NCBI GenBank assembly: GCA_016715195.1
Contig: JADKBB010000002.1
Span: forward strand, 225,837-289,836
Length of the DNA: 64,000 nt
Origin: Candidatus Villigracilis proximus
GTDB taxonomy: Bacteria > Chloroflexota > Anaerolineae > Anaerolineales > Villigracilaceae
Direction: 5' to 3'
Below the pieces are notes generated by a model that saw only the letters and a list, made by a program, of their open reading frames with translations, was not told the origin of the DNA and made no database searches. The position numbers were made by a program, and so were the translations under genes. Position 1 is the stretch's first letter; each line of letters starts with the position of its first letter. This document shows, one piece after another, positions 42,982 through 53,200 of the stretch.

Positions 42982-45230
42982 CCGCTTCGCTGCTCGCTGG
43001 TCATTCCATTTCTCCCAATCAACCGTTTCTACCTGACCTGCAATCTGGTTTGGCCTCCGATCTGCCGCTTGCCATCGAAAAAGTGTTAAGCGCCTTTGTG
43101 CAGGGAGTTACCTGTCAGGGTGCGTGGCTGGCGATTCGTCGTGGAGAGTCACTTGATATTCAGGCTGAATGGAACGACACAAAGGCCAAAGGCGTGTCCA
43201 TGCTAATCGACGAGAATCCAATTCTCCGTCGCGTGAACCGTTCTTTATCCGATGTGATCATTACGCATGAGCAGCCCAATTGGGATAATCTTCCATACGG
43301 CACGCTCAAGTCTGGCACTAAAAATTGGATATGCCTGCCTCTGGTGATCGGTCAGCGCCTGATCGGCGTTGTGACCTTGTGGCGGCAAAAGGAATTTTCG
43401 CGCACTGAGCTGGGACAATTACGCGAACTCGCCGCGCGCGTTTCACCTTCCATTGAAGTATTGGTCACGTTTTCAGAAATGGCCGCGCACTTACGGCGGC
43501 TTGGTCTGCTCAACGATTTTGTACTCACGGTTTCCTCCGCTCAAAATTTGGACCAGATCGCGCGGCGTATGTTTGGTTTGCTCTCGCGTGCTTTTAATAC
43601 CGAGTTGATCGCTTTATTTTTGCGCTCCAGCGATGGCCGCGTGCTGCGTGATTACCGCATGTTTGAAGGCAAGATGAATGTCATCAGTGTTTCACTTGCC
43701 GGTCATTCGATTCAGCCGGTGCTCAAAGAGGGGCGTGTGCGTCGTGTCGTGGATACGATCAAGGAAGGTTTCGTGCCTGTACATAAAGGCGCGCGTTCCC
43801 TGTTGATCGTTCCGCTTAAATATCGCGGTCAATCCACTGGCGTGTTGATTATTGAAAACCTGCGCGCCGAAGCCTTCAGTCAGTACGATGAACATTTGAT
43901 GGTCGTGATCACCAGTCATTTGGCCGGGTTGATCGAATACACCCGTCTGCGTGAAGAGGCCGAAGGGCGTGCGCGCAGCCTGGGATTAATTCATGAAGTG
44001 GTGCAGCAAGTCATCGGCTTGAACGATAAAAAAGAAGTGGCTTACATCACGGCGGATCTGGTGGCGCAATACTTCAAATATGAATTGGCCGCCATCTTGC
44101 TGATAGATGATGAACAGAAATATTCCATTCAAGGCATTGGCGGTACGCAATCAGAAACGGTAAAGCGTGCGCTGGCGGGGCAGGGTTTTCTTTTGCCGAA
44201 TGGCGTTACGGGACATGTCTCTCAAACCGGTGAGAGTATTTTGATCAATGATACAAAACTTGAAAAACTACATGTTCCGTTAAAAGGCTGGGCTGCTCGC
44301 TCCGAAATTTGTGTGGCATTAAAAGACGGCGAAAATATATTGGGTATTATTGACGTGGAAAGCCGCGAGCAAAATGCATTTACCCATAACGATCTGATCG
44401 CCATCGAATCTCTCGCGGGTATTCTGGCGGCGGTCATCTCTAGCGCGAATCAATATCAAAAGTTACAGGAAACCATTCGTCAGTTACGCACGATCGAAAT
44501 CGAATTGAACGCCCGCATGGAGGCGCAGCGCTCTGCAGAGAATCGTCTCATTCAAGCTGCCAAACTTGCGGCAGTGGGTGAAATGGCGGCAGGCATCGCG
44601 CATGAATTGAATAATCCGCTGACCACGGTCACCGGGTTTTCAGAACTTGTGCTTGAAGAACTACCCGATGGCTCGGCGCATCGCGAAGAATTGGAGATGG
44701 TCTTGCGCGAAGCCCGCCGTGCCAGTGACGTGGTGCGTCGTCTGTTGGATTTCTCACGTCAAGGTGAGCGCACACGCATCCGCGCCGATATCAATGAAGT
44801 TGTGAACGATGTAATCGCGCTGACCCGGCATTTAATCCACACCAACAATGTGGAGTTGCGGATCGAGCTGAATGAGAGTCTGCCCTGGGTCTCGATCGAC
44901 CATAATCAAATGAAACAGGTATTATTAAACTTAATTCACAACGCTCTGCAAGCCATGCCCAAAGGCGGCGAACTGCAAGTCGGTACAAGCACCGCCAAAC
45001 GGGACGAAAGAGACTGGGTCATTATGTCTGTCAAAGACAGCGGAATTGGAATTAAACCCGCAGACCAGGAGCGTATTTTTGAACCATTCTTCACCACCAA
45101 AGGAGATCGCGGCGGCACAGGGCTGGGCCTCTCGGTCACGTATGGCATTATCACTGACCACGGCGGCACCATTGAAATTTCAAGCGAGCCAGACAAAGGC
45201 TCGACCTTCGCTGTCTGGCTGCCTATTTAA
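42813..45230 (+). CDS. Multi-GAF histidine kinase, main fragment
   Basis: The true coding in this frame begins near 42857; the listed start codon is internal. It has about three GAF domains (LPLAIEKVLSAFVQGVTCQGAWLAIRRGE; LDQIARRMFGLLSRAFNTELIALFLRSSDG; VVQQVIGLNDKKEVAYITADLVAQYFKYELAAILL), then HisKA with KLAAVGEMAAGIAHELNNPLTTVTGFSELV and HATPase with LLNLIHNALQAMPKGG, DSGIGI and GTGLGLSVTYGIITDHGG. It is soluble, a NtrB-like kinase type. The whole gene is 42634-45230 (about 865 residues). A REC-GAF kinase follows after 5 bases. Confidence 0.9.
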   Translation: MVVRRIKRGHSRSSAIPEGHNLVVERFFAFPVTGSSQAILVGADEQTADAQRIWKLTASLLAGHSISPNQPFLPDLQSGLASDLPLAIEKVLSAFVQGVTCQGAWLAIRRGESLDIQAEWNDTKAKGVSMLIDENPILRRVNRSLSDVIITHEQPNWDNLPYGTLKSGTKNWICLPLVIGQRLIGVVTLWRQKEFSRTELGQLRELAARVSPSIEVLVTFSEMAAHLRRLGLLNDFVLTVSSAQNLDQIARRMFGLLSRAFNTELIALFLRSSDGRVLRDYRMFEGKMNVISVSLAGHSIQPVLKEGRVRRVVDTIKEGFVPVHKGARSLLIVPLKYRGQSTGVLIIENLRAEAFSQYDEHLMVVITSHLAGLIEYTRLREEAEGRARSLGLIHEVVQQVIGLNDKKEVAYITADLVAQYFKYELAAILLIDDEQKYSIQGIGGTQSETVKRALAGQGFLLPNGVTGHVSQTGESILINDTKLEKLHVPLKGWAARSEICVALKDGENILGIIDVESREQNAFTHNDLIAIESLAGILAAVISSANQYQKLQETIRQLRTIEIELNARMEAQRSAENRLIQAAKLAAVGEMAAGIAHELNNPLTTVTGFSELVLEELPDGSAHREELEMVLREARRASDVVRRLLDFSRQGERTRIRADINEVVNDVIALTRHLIHTNNVELRIELNESLPWVSIDHNQMKQVLLNLIHNALQAMPKGGELQVGTSTAKRDERDWVIMSVKDSGIGIKPADQERIFEPFFTTKGDRGGTGLGLSVTYGIITDHGGTIEISSEPDKGSTFAVWLPI

Positions 45231-45235
45231 TAATT

Positions 45236-46816
45236 ATGGAAACACCTTTTGTATTTGTTGTAGATGACGAACCCGGCATTGCACTCCTTTGCAAACGCCT
45301 GTTGACTCGCGCCGGTTACAAAGTGGAAACCGAAACCGCTCCACGCAAAGCCATTGAATATCTCAAGGAAAATAAAATAGACCTGATGCTGGTCGATATT
45401 CGAATGCCAGAAGTAGACGGCTTTGAAGTGATTCAGCACGCACAGCGTTTGCAGCCCGATGCAGCCATGCTCATCATGACCGGCCATGGAACAGTGGAAA
45501 CCGCCATTCGCGCCCTGCGCCAGGGCGTAGACGGCCTGATTCTCAAGCCGTTCGGTCAGGGCAGCGAATTAATAGACGCCGTCAAGCTGGCGCTGGCAGA
45601 TAGCCAACAAAAGCGTGACGCCGCCCGCACACAAGCCTTACGTCCGCTATTCTCCGTCACCGAATCTTTGCTTTCTGAAACACGCCGCGAACCATTGCTC
45701 GATCTCATCATCAGTGCAATCTGCGGGCACTTGCAATGTTCACATGCCGCCTGCTATCAGCAAAATGCCGATAACAAAAATTTTACCCTGCTAACCTCAC
45801 GCGGCACGCAACCCCCACAAACTTTTTTTGAATTAATTTCCCGTGTAGATGCATCCGCTACGCCTTTGCTGATCAATGCCAAAGGGCCGGGTGACGCCGC
45901 CCTAAAAGCGCATCTCGCTGACCTGAAACTGGATGCGGCGATTCTGGTTCCAATTCTCCGCCCAAACATGCGCATGGTGCTATACGCCGCCCGCGACCTT
46001 AATCAACCGCCTTTCCGCGAATCAGACCTTGAATTATTTCAGATCCTCGCGCGTCAGGCCGCTGCGGCTCTGGAAAACGCCCGGCTCTATGCTGAGCAGC
46101 TTGATTATGTTCGCAAAGTGGAAGAGTCTCAAAAGGCCTTATTACAAGCCGAGAAAATGGCCGCCGCCGGACGCCTAAGCGCATCCATTGCGCATGAGGT
46201 GAATAATCCATTACAGGCAGTTCAAAACTGTCTGCATCTTGCCGGGCGTGAAGACCTGCCCGCAGAAAAACGAAAGGAGTATTTTGATCTTGCCCGCACA
46301 GAGCTGGAAAGACTCATGCTTACCGTCCGCCGTATGTTGGATTTTTATCGTCCCAGTGCAACCTCCCTCGAAAAAATCGACCTTACCGAAATGCTGCGAT
46401 ACATTCTAAACCTTATGTCGAAACAGCTCTCTGAAGGGAATGTCAAAGTTTCAGTTGATTCCTCGGGGAAGATCCCTTCGATACAGGCGGTAGGCAGTCA
46501 AATACAGCAGGTATTTATTAATTTGATCCTAAACGCCGCCGATGCGATGCCTGACGGTGGTGATTTAAAGATCACCACCCATGCGGTCAAAGGCGGCATT
46601 GAACTGATATTCCAGGATAACGGCAAGGGCATTCCAAAAGAAAAACAACCCAATATCTTTGAGCCATTCTTTAGTACAAAGGATGGCGGCACCGGCCTGG
46701 GGCTGACAGTGAGTTACAATATAATCACCGCACACGGAGGCACGCTTGAGTTACTCACTGATCGCGAACCCGGCGCTTGTTTCCGCATATTCTTGCCTGT
46801 AGGAGGAAAACAATGA
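45236..46816 (+). CDS. REC-GAF-histidine kinase
   Basis: A receiver comes first (FVVDDEPG, Asp in LMLVDIRMPEVDG, Thr in IMTGHGT, Lys in ILKPFG), then a GAF domain (about 150-290), a coiled coil, HisKA with KMAAAGRLSASIAHEVNNPLQAVQN, and HATPase with FINLILNAADAMPDGG, DNGKGI and GTGLGLTVSYNIITAHGG. A receiver placed before the kinase suggests that it is driven by phosphotransfer from the preceding multi-GAF kinase. It overlaps the downstream regulator gene by 4 bases (ATGA). Confidence 0.92.
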   Translation: METPFVFVVDDEPGIALLCKRLLTRAGYKVETETAPRKAIEYLKENKIDLMLVDIRMPEVDGFEVIQHAQRLQPDAAMLIMTGHGTVETAIRALRQGVDGLILKPFGQGSELIDAVKLALADSQQKRDAARTQALRPLFSVTESLLSETRREPLLDLIISAICGHLQCSHAACYQQNADNKNFTLLTSRGTQPPQTFFELISRVDASATPLLINAKGPGDAALKAHLADLKLDAAILVPILRPNMRMVLYAARDLNQPPFRESDLELFQILARQAAAALENARLYAEQLDYVRKVEESQKALLQAEKMAAAGRLSASIAHEVNNPLQAVQNCLHLAGREDLPAEKRKEYFDLARTELERLMLTVRRMLDFYRPSATSLEKIDLTEMLRYILNLMSKQLSEGNVKVSVDSSGKIPSIQAVGSQIQQVFINLILNAADAMPDGGDLKITTHAVKGGIELIFQDNGKGIPKEKQPNIFEPFFSTKDGGTGLGLTVSYNIITAHGGTLELLTDREPGACFRIFLPVGGKQ

Positions 46817-47547
46817 AATCAAATATTCTTGTAGTGGATGATGAACCTGTTGCGCGTCAATCGTTGACAGATATTCTAAAACTTGAAGGATACAACGTGG
46901 CCTCAGCCCCCAATGGACAGGCCGCAGTGGAACATGTCCGCACGCATTCGATCGATCTAATGATCGTGGATTTGCGTATGCCCGGCATGGATGGATTGGA
47001 AGTGGTGCAGGTGGTTAATCAAATCGCGCCTGATACCGAGGTGATTTTATTAACCGCCTTCGGTTCCACAGAAACCGCCATTCAAGCCTTGCGCCTGCGA
47101 ATCCATGATTATCTTTTGAAACCTGCTTCTCCAGTGCAGATCATCGCAACGGTCAAAAAAGGTTTGGCGCGCCGCTCTGGAAAATCACGCGTGAGTAATG
47201 CGCTCACCAATGATGTTGTGGATGAAGCAACGATTGTGTTTAGTCTAAAAGATGGCACAACCGTTGATCTTTCCCGCCGTCAGATCAAACACAAGAGCAA
47301 GGTTGAGCATCTCACTCCCGCTGAAGGCAGATTACTGCGTATTTTGATGGAGAATGAGGGCAAGGTATTTTCTCATCGTGAATTGGTATTGTTGGTGCAG
47401 GGCTATGATACCTCGCAGCGTGAAGCACCTGAGATTCTGCGTCCGCTGGTCAGCCGGCTGCGGCATAAACTGGATCAGTTCCCGTCGCTATCAGAGCGTG
47501 TGGTGAGTGTGCGTGGAACCGGTTACTTGTACGAAGGAAACAAATAG
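46813..47547 (+). CDS. Response regulator with OmpR-type winged helix
   Basis: The start at 46813 follows GTAGGAGG. The receiver (DDEP, Asp in LMIVDLRMPGMDG, Thr in LLTAFGS, Lys in YLLKPAS) is followed by a winged-helix domain: LTPAEGRLLRILMENEGKVFSHRELV, EILRPLVSRLRHKLDQF and VRGTGYLYEG, the family's RGxGYxxE ending. It is the likely transcriptional output of the two kinases encoded just upstream (multi-GAF kinase, REC-GAF kinase). The terminator 8 bases downstream closes the three-gene operon. Confidence 0.94.
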   Translation: MKSNILVVDDEPVARQSLTDILKLEGYNVASAPNGQAAVEHVRTHSIDLMIVDLRMPGMDGLEVVQVVNQIAPDTEVILLTAFGSTETAIQALRLRIHDYLLKPASPVQIIATVKKGLARRSGKSRVSNALTNDVVDEATIVFSLKDGTTVDLSRRQIKHKSKVEHLTPAEGRLLRILMENEGKVFSHRELVLLVQGYDTSQREAPEILRPLVSRLRHKLDQFPSLSERVVSVRGTGYLYEGNK

Positions 47548-47554
47548 CATAAAT

Positions 47555-47595
47555 AAAAAGAGAAGGATCGGTCTATGGCGATCCTTCTCTTTTTA
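47555..47595. terminator. Bidirectional terminator between two signalling operons
   Basis: AAAAAGAGAAGGATCG (47555-47570) pairs with CGATCCTTCTCTTTTT (47579-47594) around an 8-base loop. It separates the rightward regulator gene from the leftward operon that ends with the DMT transporter. Confidence 0.92.
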
Positions 47596-47613
47596 TTTTA
47601 AGTTGACTAGCGG

Positions 47614-48561
47614 TCACTCGTAAGGACCAAAGATATCTTTTGGCAGGCCGGGTGCGCGAATCCACGATAGCCAGCCGGTTTTTCCAGCATGTGTGGGCGG
47701 AGTCGACTTCTCCAGCATAACGAGAGTCAGGCTCAGGCCAAGTGTGATCGCGCCCAGCCATTGGAGGAAGGAAAACTCCTCGCCCAGCCAAATGTTACTA
47801 AAGATGATCGCGATCAAAAGTTCAGCGAGTCCAAGCAGGGCGGTTTGCATTCCGCCAATCTTTTTTACGCCAAGGAAAAGTGCGATCCGTGAGAAAACGG
47901 TGACAAGGGTTAATCCTGCCACAGGCAGCCATGGGATGTTTGCTGCGGGCCAGGCTCTATCAAATAGCAAATATGCGGGAACCACAATGGCGCTCATGGA
48001 GAGCAAGGTATATAAAGCAACTGTAGGCGCGGGCACTTCATAAAGCACGCGTTGATTGATGGGCAGATGCATGGCATATAAGATTGCCGCGCCGATCATC
48101 ATTAGCACCCCTGTAAAATCTGCCGAACGTTCAGGGATGCTGGTCAGCAAAAGCACTGCCACAGTGGCAAGTACGATCCGAAAAAAAGTAAGCCGGCTTG
48201 GGGGTTGGTGGTCGAGCGTCAACCAGAGTGCAACAAAAAAAGGGTATAACGAATAGAGCAGTTGCCCGAGGCTGGCATTTAATCTTTCAAGCGCGAGATA
48301 ATAGAGCAGCGACCCAAACCCATTGATCGCGCCTGCGAGCATACAACCTATTAATCCAACAGGGAAGATGTATAAGTATTGCCTGTAAAATATTCCAATG
48401 GTGAGTAAAAGGATTGCGGCGGCAAAACTTGTGCGCAATGCAACAACTGCAAACGGCGTAAAGCCCTGACTGATGGCTAGTTTGCCAAAGACAGGAGCCA
48501 ACCCGAGAAAAAATGCAGAACTGAAAGCAGCTAAAACTCCGGCTGTTTGCTTTTTTTGCAA
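47614..48561 (-). CDS. EamA/DMT-family transporter
   Basis: 315 residues with ten predicted helices arranged as two EamA repeats (GVLAAFSSAFFLGLAPVFGKLAISQGFTPFAVVALRTSFAAAILLL and MIGAAILYAMHLPINQRV...LGLAELLIAIIFSNIWLGEEFSFLQWLGAITLGLSLTLVM). DMT members include threonine/homoserine and other metabolite exporters (RhtA, YdcZ, YedA types). The gene starts 38 bases after the threonine synthase-receiver gene on the same strand with no terminator between them, so it may be the last member of that operon. Substrate not determinable. Confidence 0.9.
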   Translation of the reverse strand: MQKKQTAGVLAAFSSAFFLGLAPVFGKLAISQGFTPFAVVALRTSFAAAILLLTIGIFYRQYLYIFPVGLIGCMLAGAINGFGSLLYYLALERLNASLGQLLYSLYPFFVALWLTLDHQPPSRLTFFRIVLATVAVLLLTSIPERSADFTGVLMMIGAAILYAMHLPINQRVLYEVPAPTVALYTLLSMSAIVVPAYLLFDRAWPAANIPWLPVAGLTLVTVFSRIALFLGVKKIGGMQTALLGLAELLIAIIFSNIWLGEEFSFLQWLGAITLGLSLTLVMLEKSTPPTHAGKTGWLSWIRAPGLPKDIFGPYE

Positions 48562-48599
48562 AAATACCGCCTTTTACATTCAGTGAGAAAGGAAGAATA

Positions 48600-50267
48600 T
48601 CACTTAATAAGTGACTTTACTTCTTCGAGGAATTCATCGTTAAGGAAATCCCCTTTTTGCATGAGTGACTGGATCTGATCACCAAGCCTGTTTTTTTCAT
48701 CGGGCGTTAGTTCTTTTGCTGTGGCAACAATGACCGGAATGGTTGCGGTTTCCTGTTTTGAGCGCAGGGCTTCGATCACGGTAAAGCCGTCCATTTCGGG
48801 CATCATCAGGTCGAGAATCACCAGGTCTGGTAATTCCCGCTGGATCATTTCAAGGCCTTCCCGTCCATTACTTGCTTCGAGAATGGTGAAGTTACCTTGT
48901 GATTGTAAGATCCTGCGAATCAGCCGGCGGGCTTCGGTGGTGTCTTCCACAATTGCGATCTTGGGGAATCGTTCAGGGGCAACCTGGGTTAAGGCAGAGA
49001 GTAAACCTTCCTGCGGAGTTCCTTCACGTTCACGTGTTGGGAACTTAACATCGCGTGACCAGTTTTCACCAAGAATGCTCGGGTCGGCTGGCATTGTATG
49101 ACCTGTGCAGTTAACCACTACGGTGTCGCTGGGCTTGATGATTCCGGCGCGAATCAATTTAAATAATCCGGCAAAGGCCACGCCTGCGGCGGGTTCGGCT
49201 GAGATTCCTTCCATTTTGGCGAGCACATGCATGGCACGGAATGCTTCTTCGTCTGCCACGCTTTCAAAGACACCATTTGTGCTATTCACATATTCACGCA
49301 GAAATTCGTAGGCGCGGCCAGGGTCGCCGGTTGCCAGTGTTTCAATGCGCGTCATTGGCGATAGAACAGGTTCAGCTTTCTCCAATCCTTTTTTCCAACT
49401 ATGCGCCATGGGGGCGCAACCTTCCGCTTGAATGGGGGCAAAAGCAGGGATACGGTCTGTCCATCCCATTTGTTTCATTTCGCGAAAACCTTTGTAAACG
49501 CCGATCGGCCCCATACCGCCACTGATGGCTTGCACATACCAATCCGGTGTGCGCCATGGAAGGTCTGGATTGGTTTCCTGCACACCCTGAATCGAAGTTA
49601 ACTGCTCTGCAATTTCAAAAGCGATGGTCTTCATGGCTTCAATGGACGTGATGGTACGCGCGCCCATGTCTTGATACAAGTGGCGTTGACGTGCAAACTC
49701 AGCGGCAACCTGTTTGCATTGATCGTAAGAGCCGGTGATCTTAATCACCTGGCTGCCATAAAGTGCGATCTCACGCATCTTTACCCCCGGCACAAGGCTT
49801 GTGACAAAGGCCCACAGTTTCATCCCCGCACGCGCGGCATAGGCTGAATAAGAGATGGCTACATTTCCTGTAGATGCCGCCACCATTTCGGTGATGCCCG
49901 CCTCTTTTAACGCAGCAATCGTAACTGAAGCCTGTCTATCCTTAAATGAAGATGTCGGTCCCTGCCGCTCATCTTTAATGTAAATATTTGGGCAGCCGAG
50001 CATCATGCCTAAATTCACAGCACGAATTAACGGTGTGCCGCCTTCGCCCAGCGACAAACTTACATTCGGGTTTCGAATGGGAAGTAGTTCACGATAACGC
50101 CAAAGGTCCAACGGACGATTTTTTATTTTTTCCGGCAGCGTTTTGGCAAGTATCTCGTAATCGTATTCAGCTTCACGCCATTGACTGTTGCATTTTGGGC
50201 AAGTAGTGGAAGTTGGGTAGTAGGGCGCGTTATGTCCGCAATCGAGACACTTGATGATAAATGACAC
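48600..50267 (-). CDS. thrC: Threonine synthase fused to a C-terminal receiver domain
   Basis: Residues 1-30 form a zinc ribbon (CLDCG...CPKC) usual for class-II-like threonine synthases. Residues 60-425 are a fold-type II PLP enzyme: LSLGEGGTPLIRA, the Schiff-base Lys in GPTSSFKDRQASV, AASTGNVAISYSAYAARAG, AISGGMGPIGVYKGF, SAEPAAGVAFAGL and VVNCTGHTMPADPS. It should convert O-phosphohomoserine to threonine. Residues 434-555 are a complete receiver: acidic pair VED, Asp486 in VILDLMMPEMDG, a Thr in IVATAKE and Lys near MQKGD. Thr synthases normally end before this. The ORF is continuous with no frame change, and its start is 17 bases after the hybrid kinase stop. The PLP part could alternatively act on a related substrate. 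Confidence 0.92.
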   Translation of the reverse strand: MSFIIKCLDCGHNAPYYPTSTTCPKCNSQWREAEYDYEILAKTLPEKIKNRPLDLWRYRELLPIRNPNVSLSLGEGGTPLIRAVNLGMMLGCPNIYIKDERQGPTSSFKDRQASVTIAALKEAGITEMVAASTGNVAISYSAYAARAGMKLWAFVTSLVPGVKMREIALYGSQVIKITGSYDQCKQVAAEFARQRHLYQDMGARTITSIEAMKTIAFEIAEQLTSIQGVQETNPDLPWRTPDWYVQAISGGMGPIGVYKGFREMKQMGWTDRIPAFAPIQAEGCAPMAHSWKKGLEKAEPVLSPMTRIETLATGDPGRAYEFLREYVNSTNGVFESVADEEAFRAMHVLAKMEGISAEPAAGVAFAGLFKLIRAGIIKPSDTVVVNCTGHTMPADPSILGENWSRDVKFPTREREGTPQEGLLSALTQVAPERFPKIAIVEDTTEARRLIRRILQSQGNFTILEASNGREGLEMIQRELPDLVILDLMMPEMDGFTVIEALRSKQETATIPVIVATAKELTPDEKNRLGDQIQSLMQKGDFLNDEFLEEVKSLIK

Positions 50268-50284
50268 TATGATACAAACTCCTG

Positions 50285-53200
50285 TTAGGTTTTGGCCTGC
50301 GCGCGTTCCAGTGTGCGCTGGATGGTGGTAAGCAGTTCTTTTTCGTTAAATGATCCCTTTGTCAAAAGGCGCTGGCCGAGTTCACTTAATCTATTTTTCT
50401 GGTCTTCCGAAGGTTCCATGCCGCTAATGACAATCACTGGAATATCGCGCAGTTTTTGTTCAGCCCGCATATTCTCCAATATTGTAAACCCATCCAACTC
50501 CGGCATGAACAGGTCAAGGATCACTGCATGTGGAGGAGACCCGGATGAGATAATGTCCCATCCGTTTTTGCCGCCTTCGGCAAGAATGGCTTTATATCTT
50601 CCATCATCATTCAGAATTTTTCCAATTAAGCGAAGATCATTTGCGTCATCGTCAATAACAAGAACTTCGCGAATTGAGCCGTCTGAGTTTAGCCGATCCA
50701 GAGAATTGACCAGGTCGTCTTCCAGAATCGGTTTAACAAGATAATCTGCCGCGCCAAGACTGAATCCTTTTTCAAGGTCTTCGATGATACTGCACACTAT
50801 GACCGGAATGTGTCTCGTATCCGGGTCACCTTTGAGGGAATCCAGTACCTGCCAGCCATCAATCCCCGGCATCATAATATCGAGTGTAATGGCAAAGGGG
50901 CGTAGTTGTTTTGCACGTTCCACAGCACGCGTTGGATCCGATAATGGAACAACCTGATATCCTTGCGGCTGTAAATAACGCTCATACAAACTAACCACTT
51001 GCGGATCATCGTCAATTGCAAGAATTACCCTGGCTGCACTGGGGATTAACTCGTTCTCTTTTTCTTTGCGGAATAAGGGCAGTGTGAAATGGAACGTGCT
51101 GCCTCTGCCCACCTGACTTTCGATCCAGATGCGCCCGCCATGCATGTTTACCAGATGCTGACAGATCGAGAGACCCAGCCCTGTACCGCCAGTTTTGCGT
51201 GTTGGAGAGTCATCTACTTGTGAAAACGCCTGGAAGAGTTTTGCCTGATCAGATTCCGAAATACCCGGCCCGGTATCGGTCACACTTACCTGGATTTCAT
51301 TTCTGCCAGTCGGCCCGGGTCTTAATCCGACTTCAACCATAATATCGCCTTCATCTGTAAATTTGGCGGCATTGGAAAGCAGGTTGATCATTATCTGGCG
51401 GACGCGGATCGCATCTGCTCTCACTGTGGGTAGGTTCGGCTCAATGATCCGCTTCAACTCGATCTGCTTGTCTTTCACAAGACCCGTCATGGTTGAGAGC
51501 ACACTATTGGTCACATCCATGATATTAACCTCGTCGAACGCCAACTCCATCTTGCCGGCTTCGATCTTGGAAAGATCAAGGATGTCGTTGATCAGGCTGA
51601 GCAGATGCTGACCTGAATTGTAAATGGCGGTCAGATCCTGCTGTTGTAATTCAGTTACCGGCCCGTCAATACCTTTTAGGATAACGCGCGAGAAGCCGAT
51701 AATTGAATTTAAAGGTGTGCGTAATTCATGACTCATGTTTGCCAGAAATTGACTCTTTAACCTGTCAATCTCGCGCATTTCCATAACCGCTTGCTGGGAG
51801 AGCTCATACGAACGGGCATTATCAATGGCTACCGCCACCTGGTCGGCCAATGTTTGTAGTACTGTAATTTCATCTTCTGTGAAAGCGCCCGCTGTTTTTG
51901 ATTGAATATCAATTGCGCCAATCACGCGGTTCCCAATTCGCAGCGGAATGGCTGCCTCAGCGCGGGTTTCAGGAAGTAATGGATTAATTTTATGAAGCGG
52001 GTCAGCTGCCACATCATTTACCACCACAGGCTGGCCTTCCAATGCCACCTTGCCCACGATGGACTTTGCGTTAATTGGCAGCGAGTGCATATTCTTTTTC
52101 ATTTCCGCGCCGGCTTCACCTGTTGCTTCCCGCAATGCGGCGTTAAACCCTGTCTCTTCAACGATGAATATACCCGCATGATAGAAATCAAATCGTTCAT
52201 TGATCAGAGTCACGGTTCGGGCAAAGATCGTGTTCAAATCCAATGTCGATGTGACCAGTTTTCCGATTTCTGCAGAAACCGCGAGATATTCATTTCGACG
52301 TTTAATGCCTTCTTCAGCCTTCTTGCGCTCGGTAATATCACGCGCAACCCAGAATACATTCCCTTCATCCAGTTTGGAAAGACTGGCGAGGAACCAATAG
52401 GTTTCATTCTCGATCGGCAGGTCGTATTCCAACTGAACTGTTTTTGATTCGTTTAGTGTTTCTTGAATTGCAGCAAGGAAGCGGTCTGCGGTTGCTTTTT
52501 GCATCACATCATGCATGAGCTGTCCAATCAGCTCTTCTGGCGGGCGCACCAATCTCGCCGGGTTGGTGGGAGCAATGCGCACATAGCGTCCATTTTTATC
52601 AACCACGAGCACTACATCTTCCATCGAAGAAAATAGCGCACGTAGATCAGCTTCTGATTTTGCAAGTGCCACTTCTGATTCTTTGCGTTCGGTAATATCT
52701 TCATGAACTGCAAGGAACCCGAGAATTTTTCCGTTTTCATCAAGGATCGAGCTGTTTGTGCCGGATATGAAAACAATGCGCCCGTCTTTTGTTTGATTGG
52801 TGATTTCACCTGAAATTGTGCCGCCGCTTAATAGCGTGTCCCAAAATTGTTTGTATTGTTCGGCTGGCACCACACCAGATTTTAGGATGCGCGGTGTTTT
52901 ACCCAAAGCCTCTTCTGCTGTATATCCATACACTTTTTGAAACCCGGGGTTGGTATATTGAATTATGCCATCGGGGTCGGTGATAAATACAGCATTATCT
53001 GTTTGGTCAATGCCAAGTTTAAATTTTTGCGCTTCCTGAAAAAGCTGCGCGTTTTCCAAAGCCAGTGAGAGTTGGTCTGTAACCTGCTTGATCAACAACT
53101 GTTCATCTGGCGTCCATGAGCGGTCGCTGCTTTCGTCTACGATGCGCAGGGTTGACCATTCGCTAAATCCTGTTGCAATGTTAACTGAATAGGAGGACGT

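Noticed and set aside
45046..45267. Short frames opposite and within the kinase genes (for example 44791-45196)
   Set aside because: They are shadow frames of HATPase coding sequence without start signals or families.
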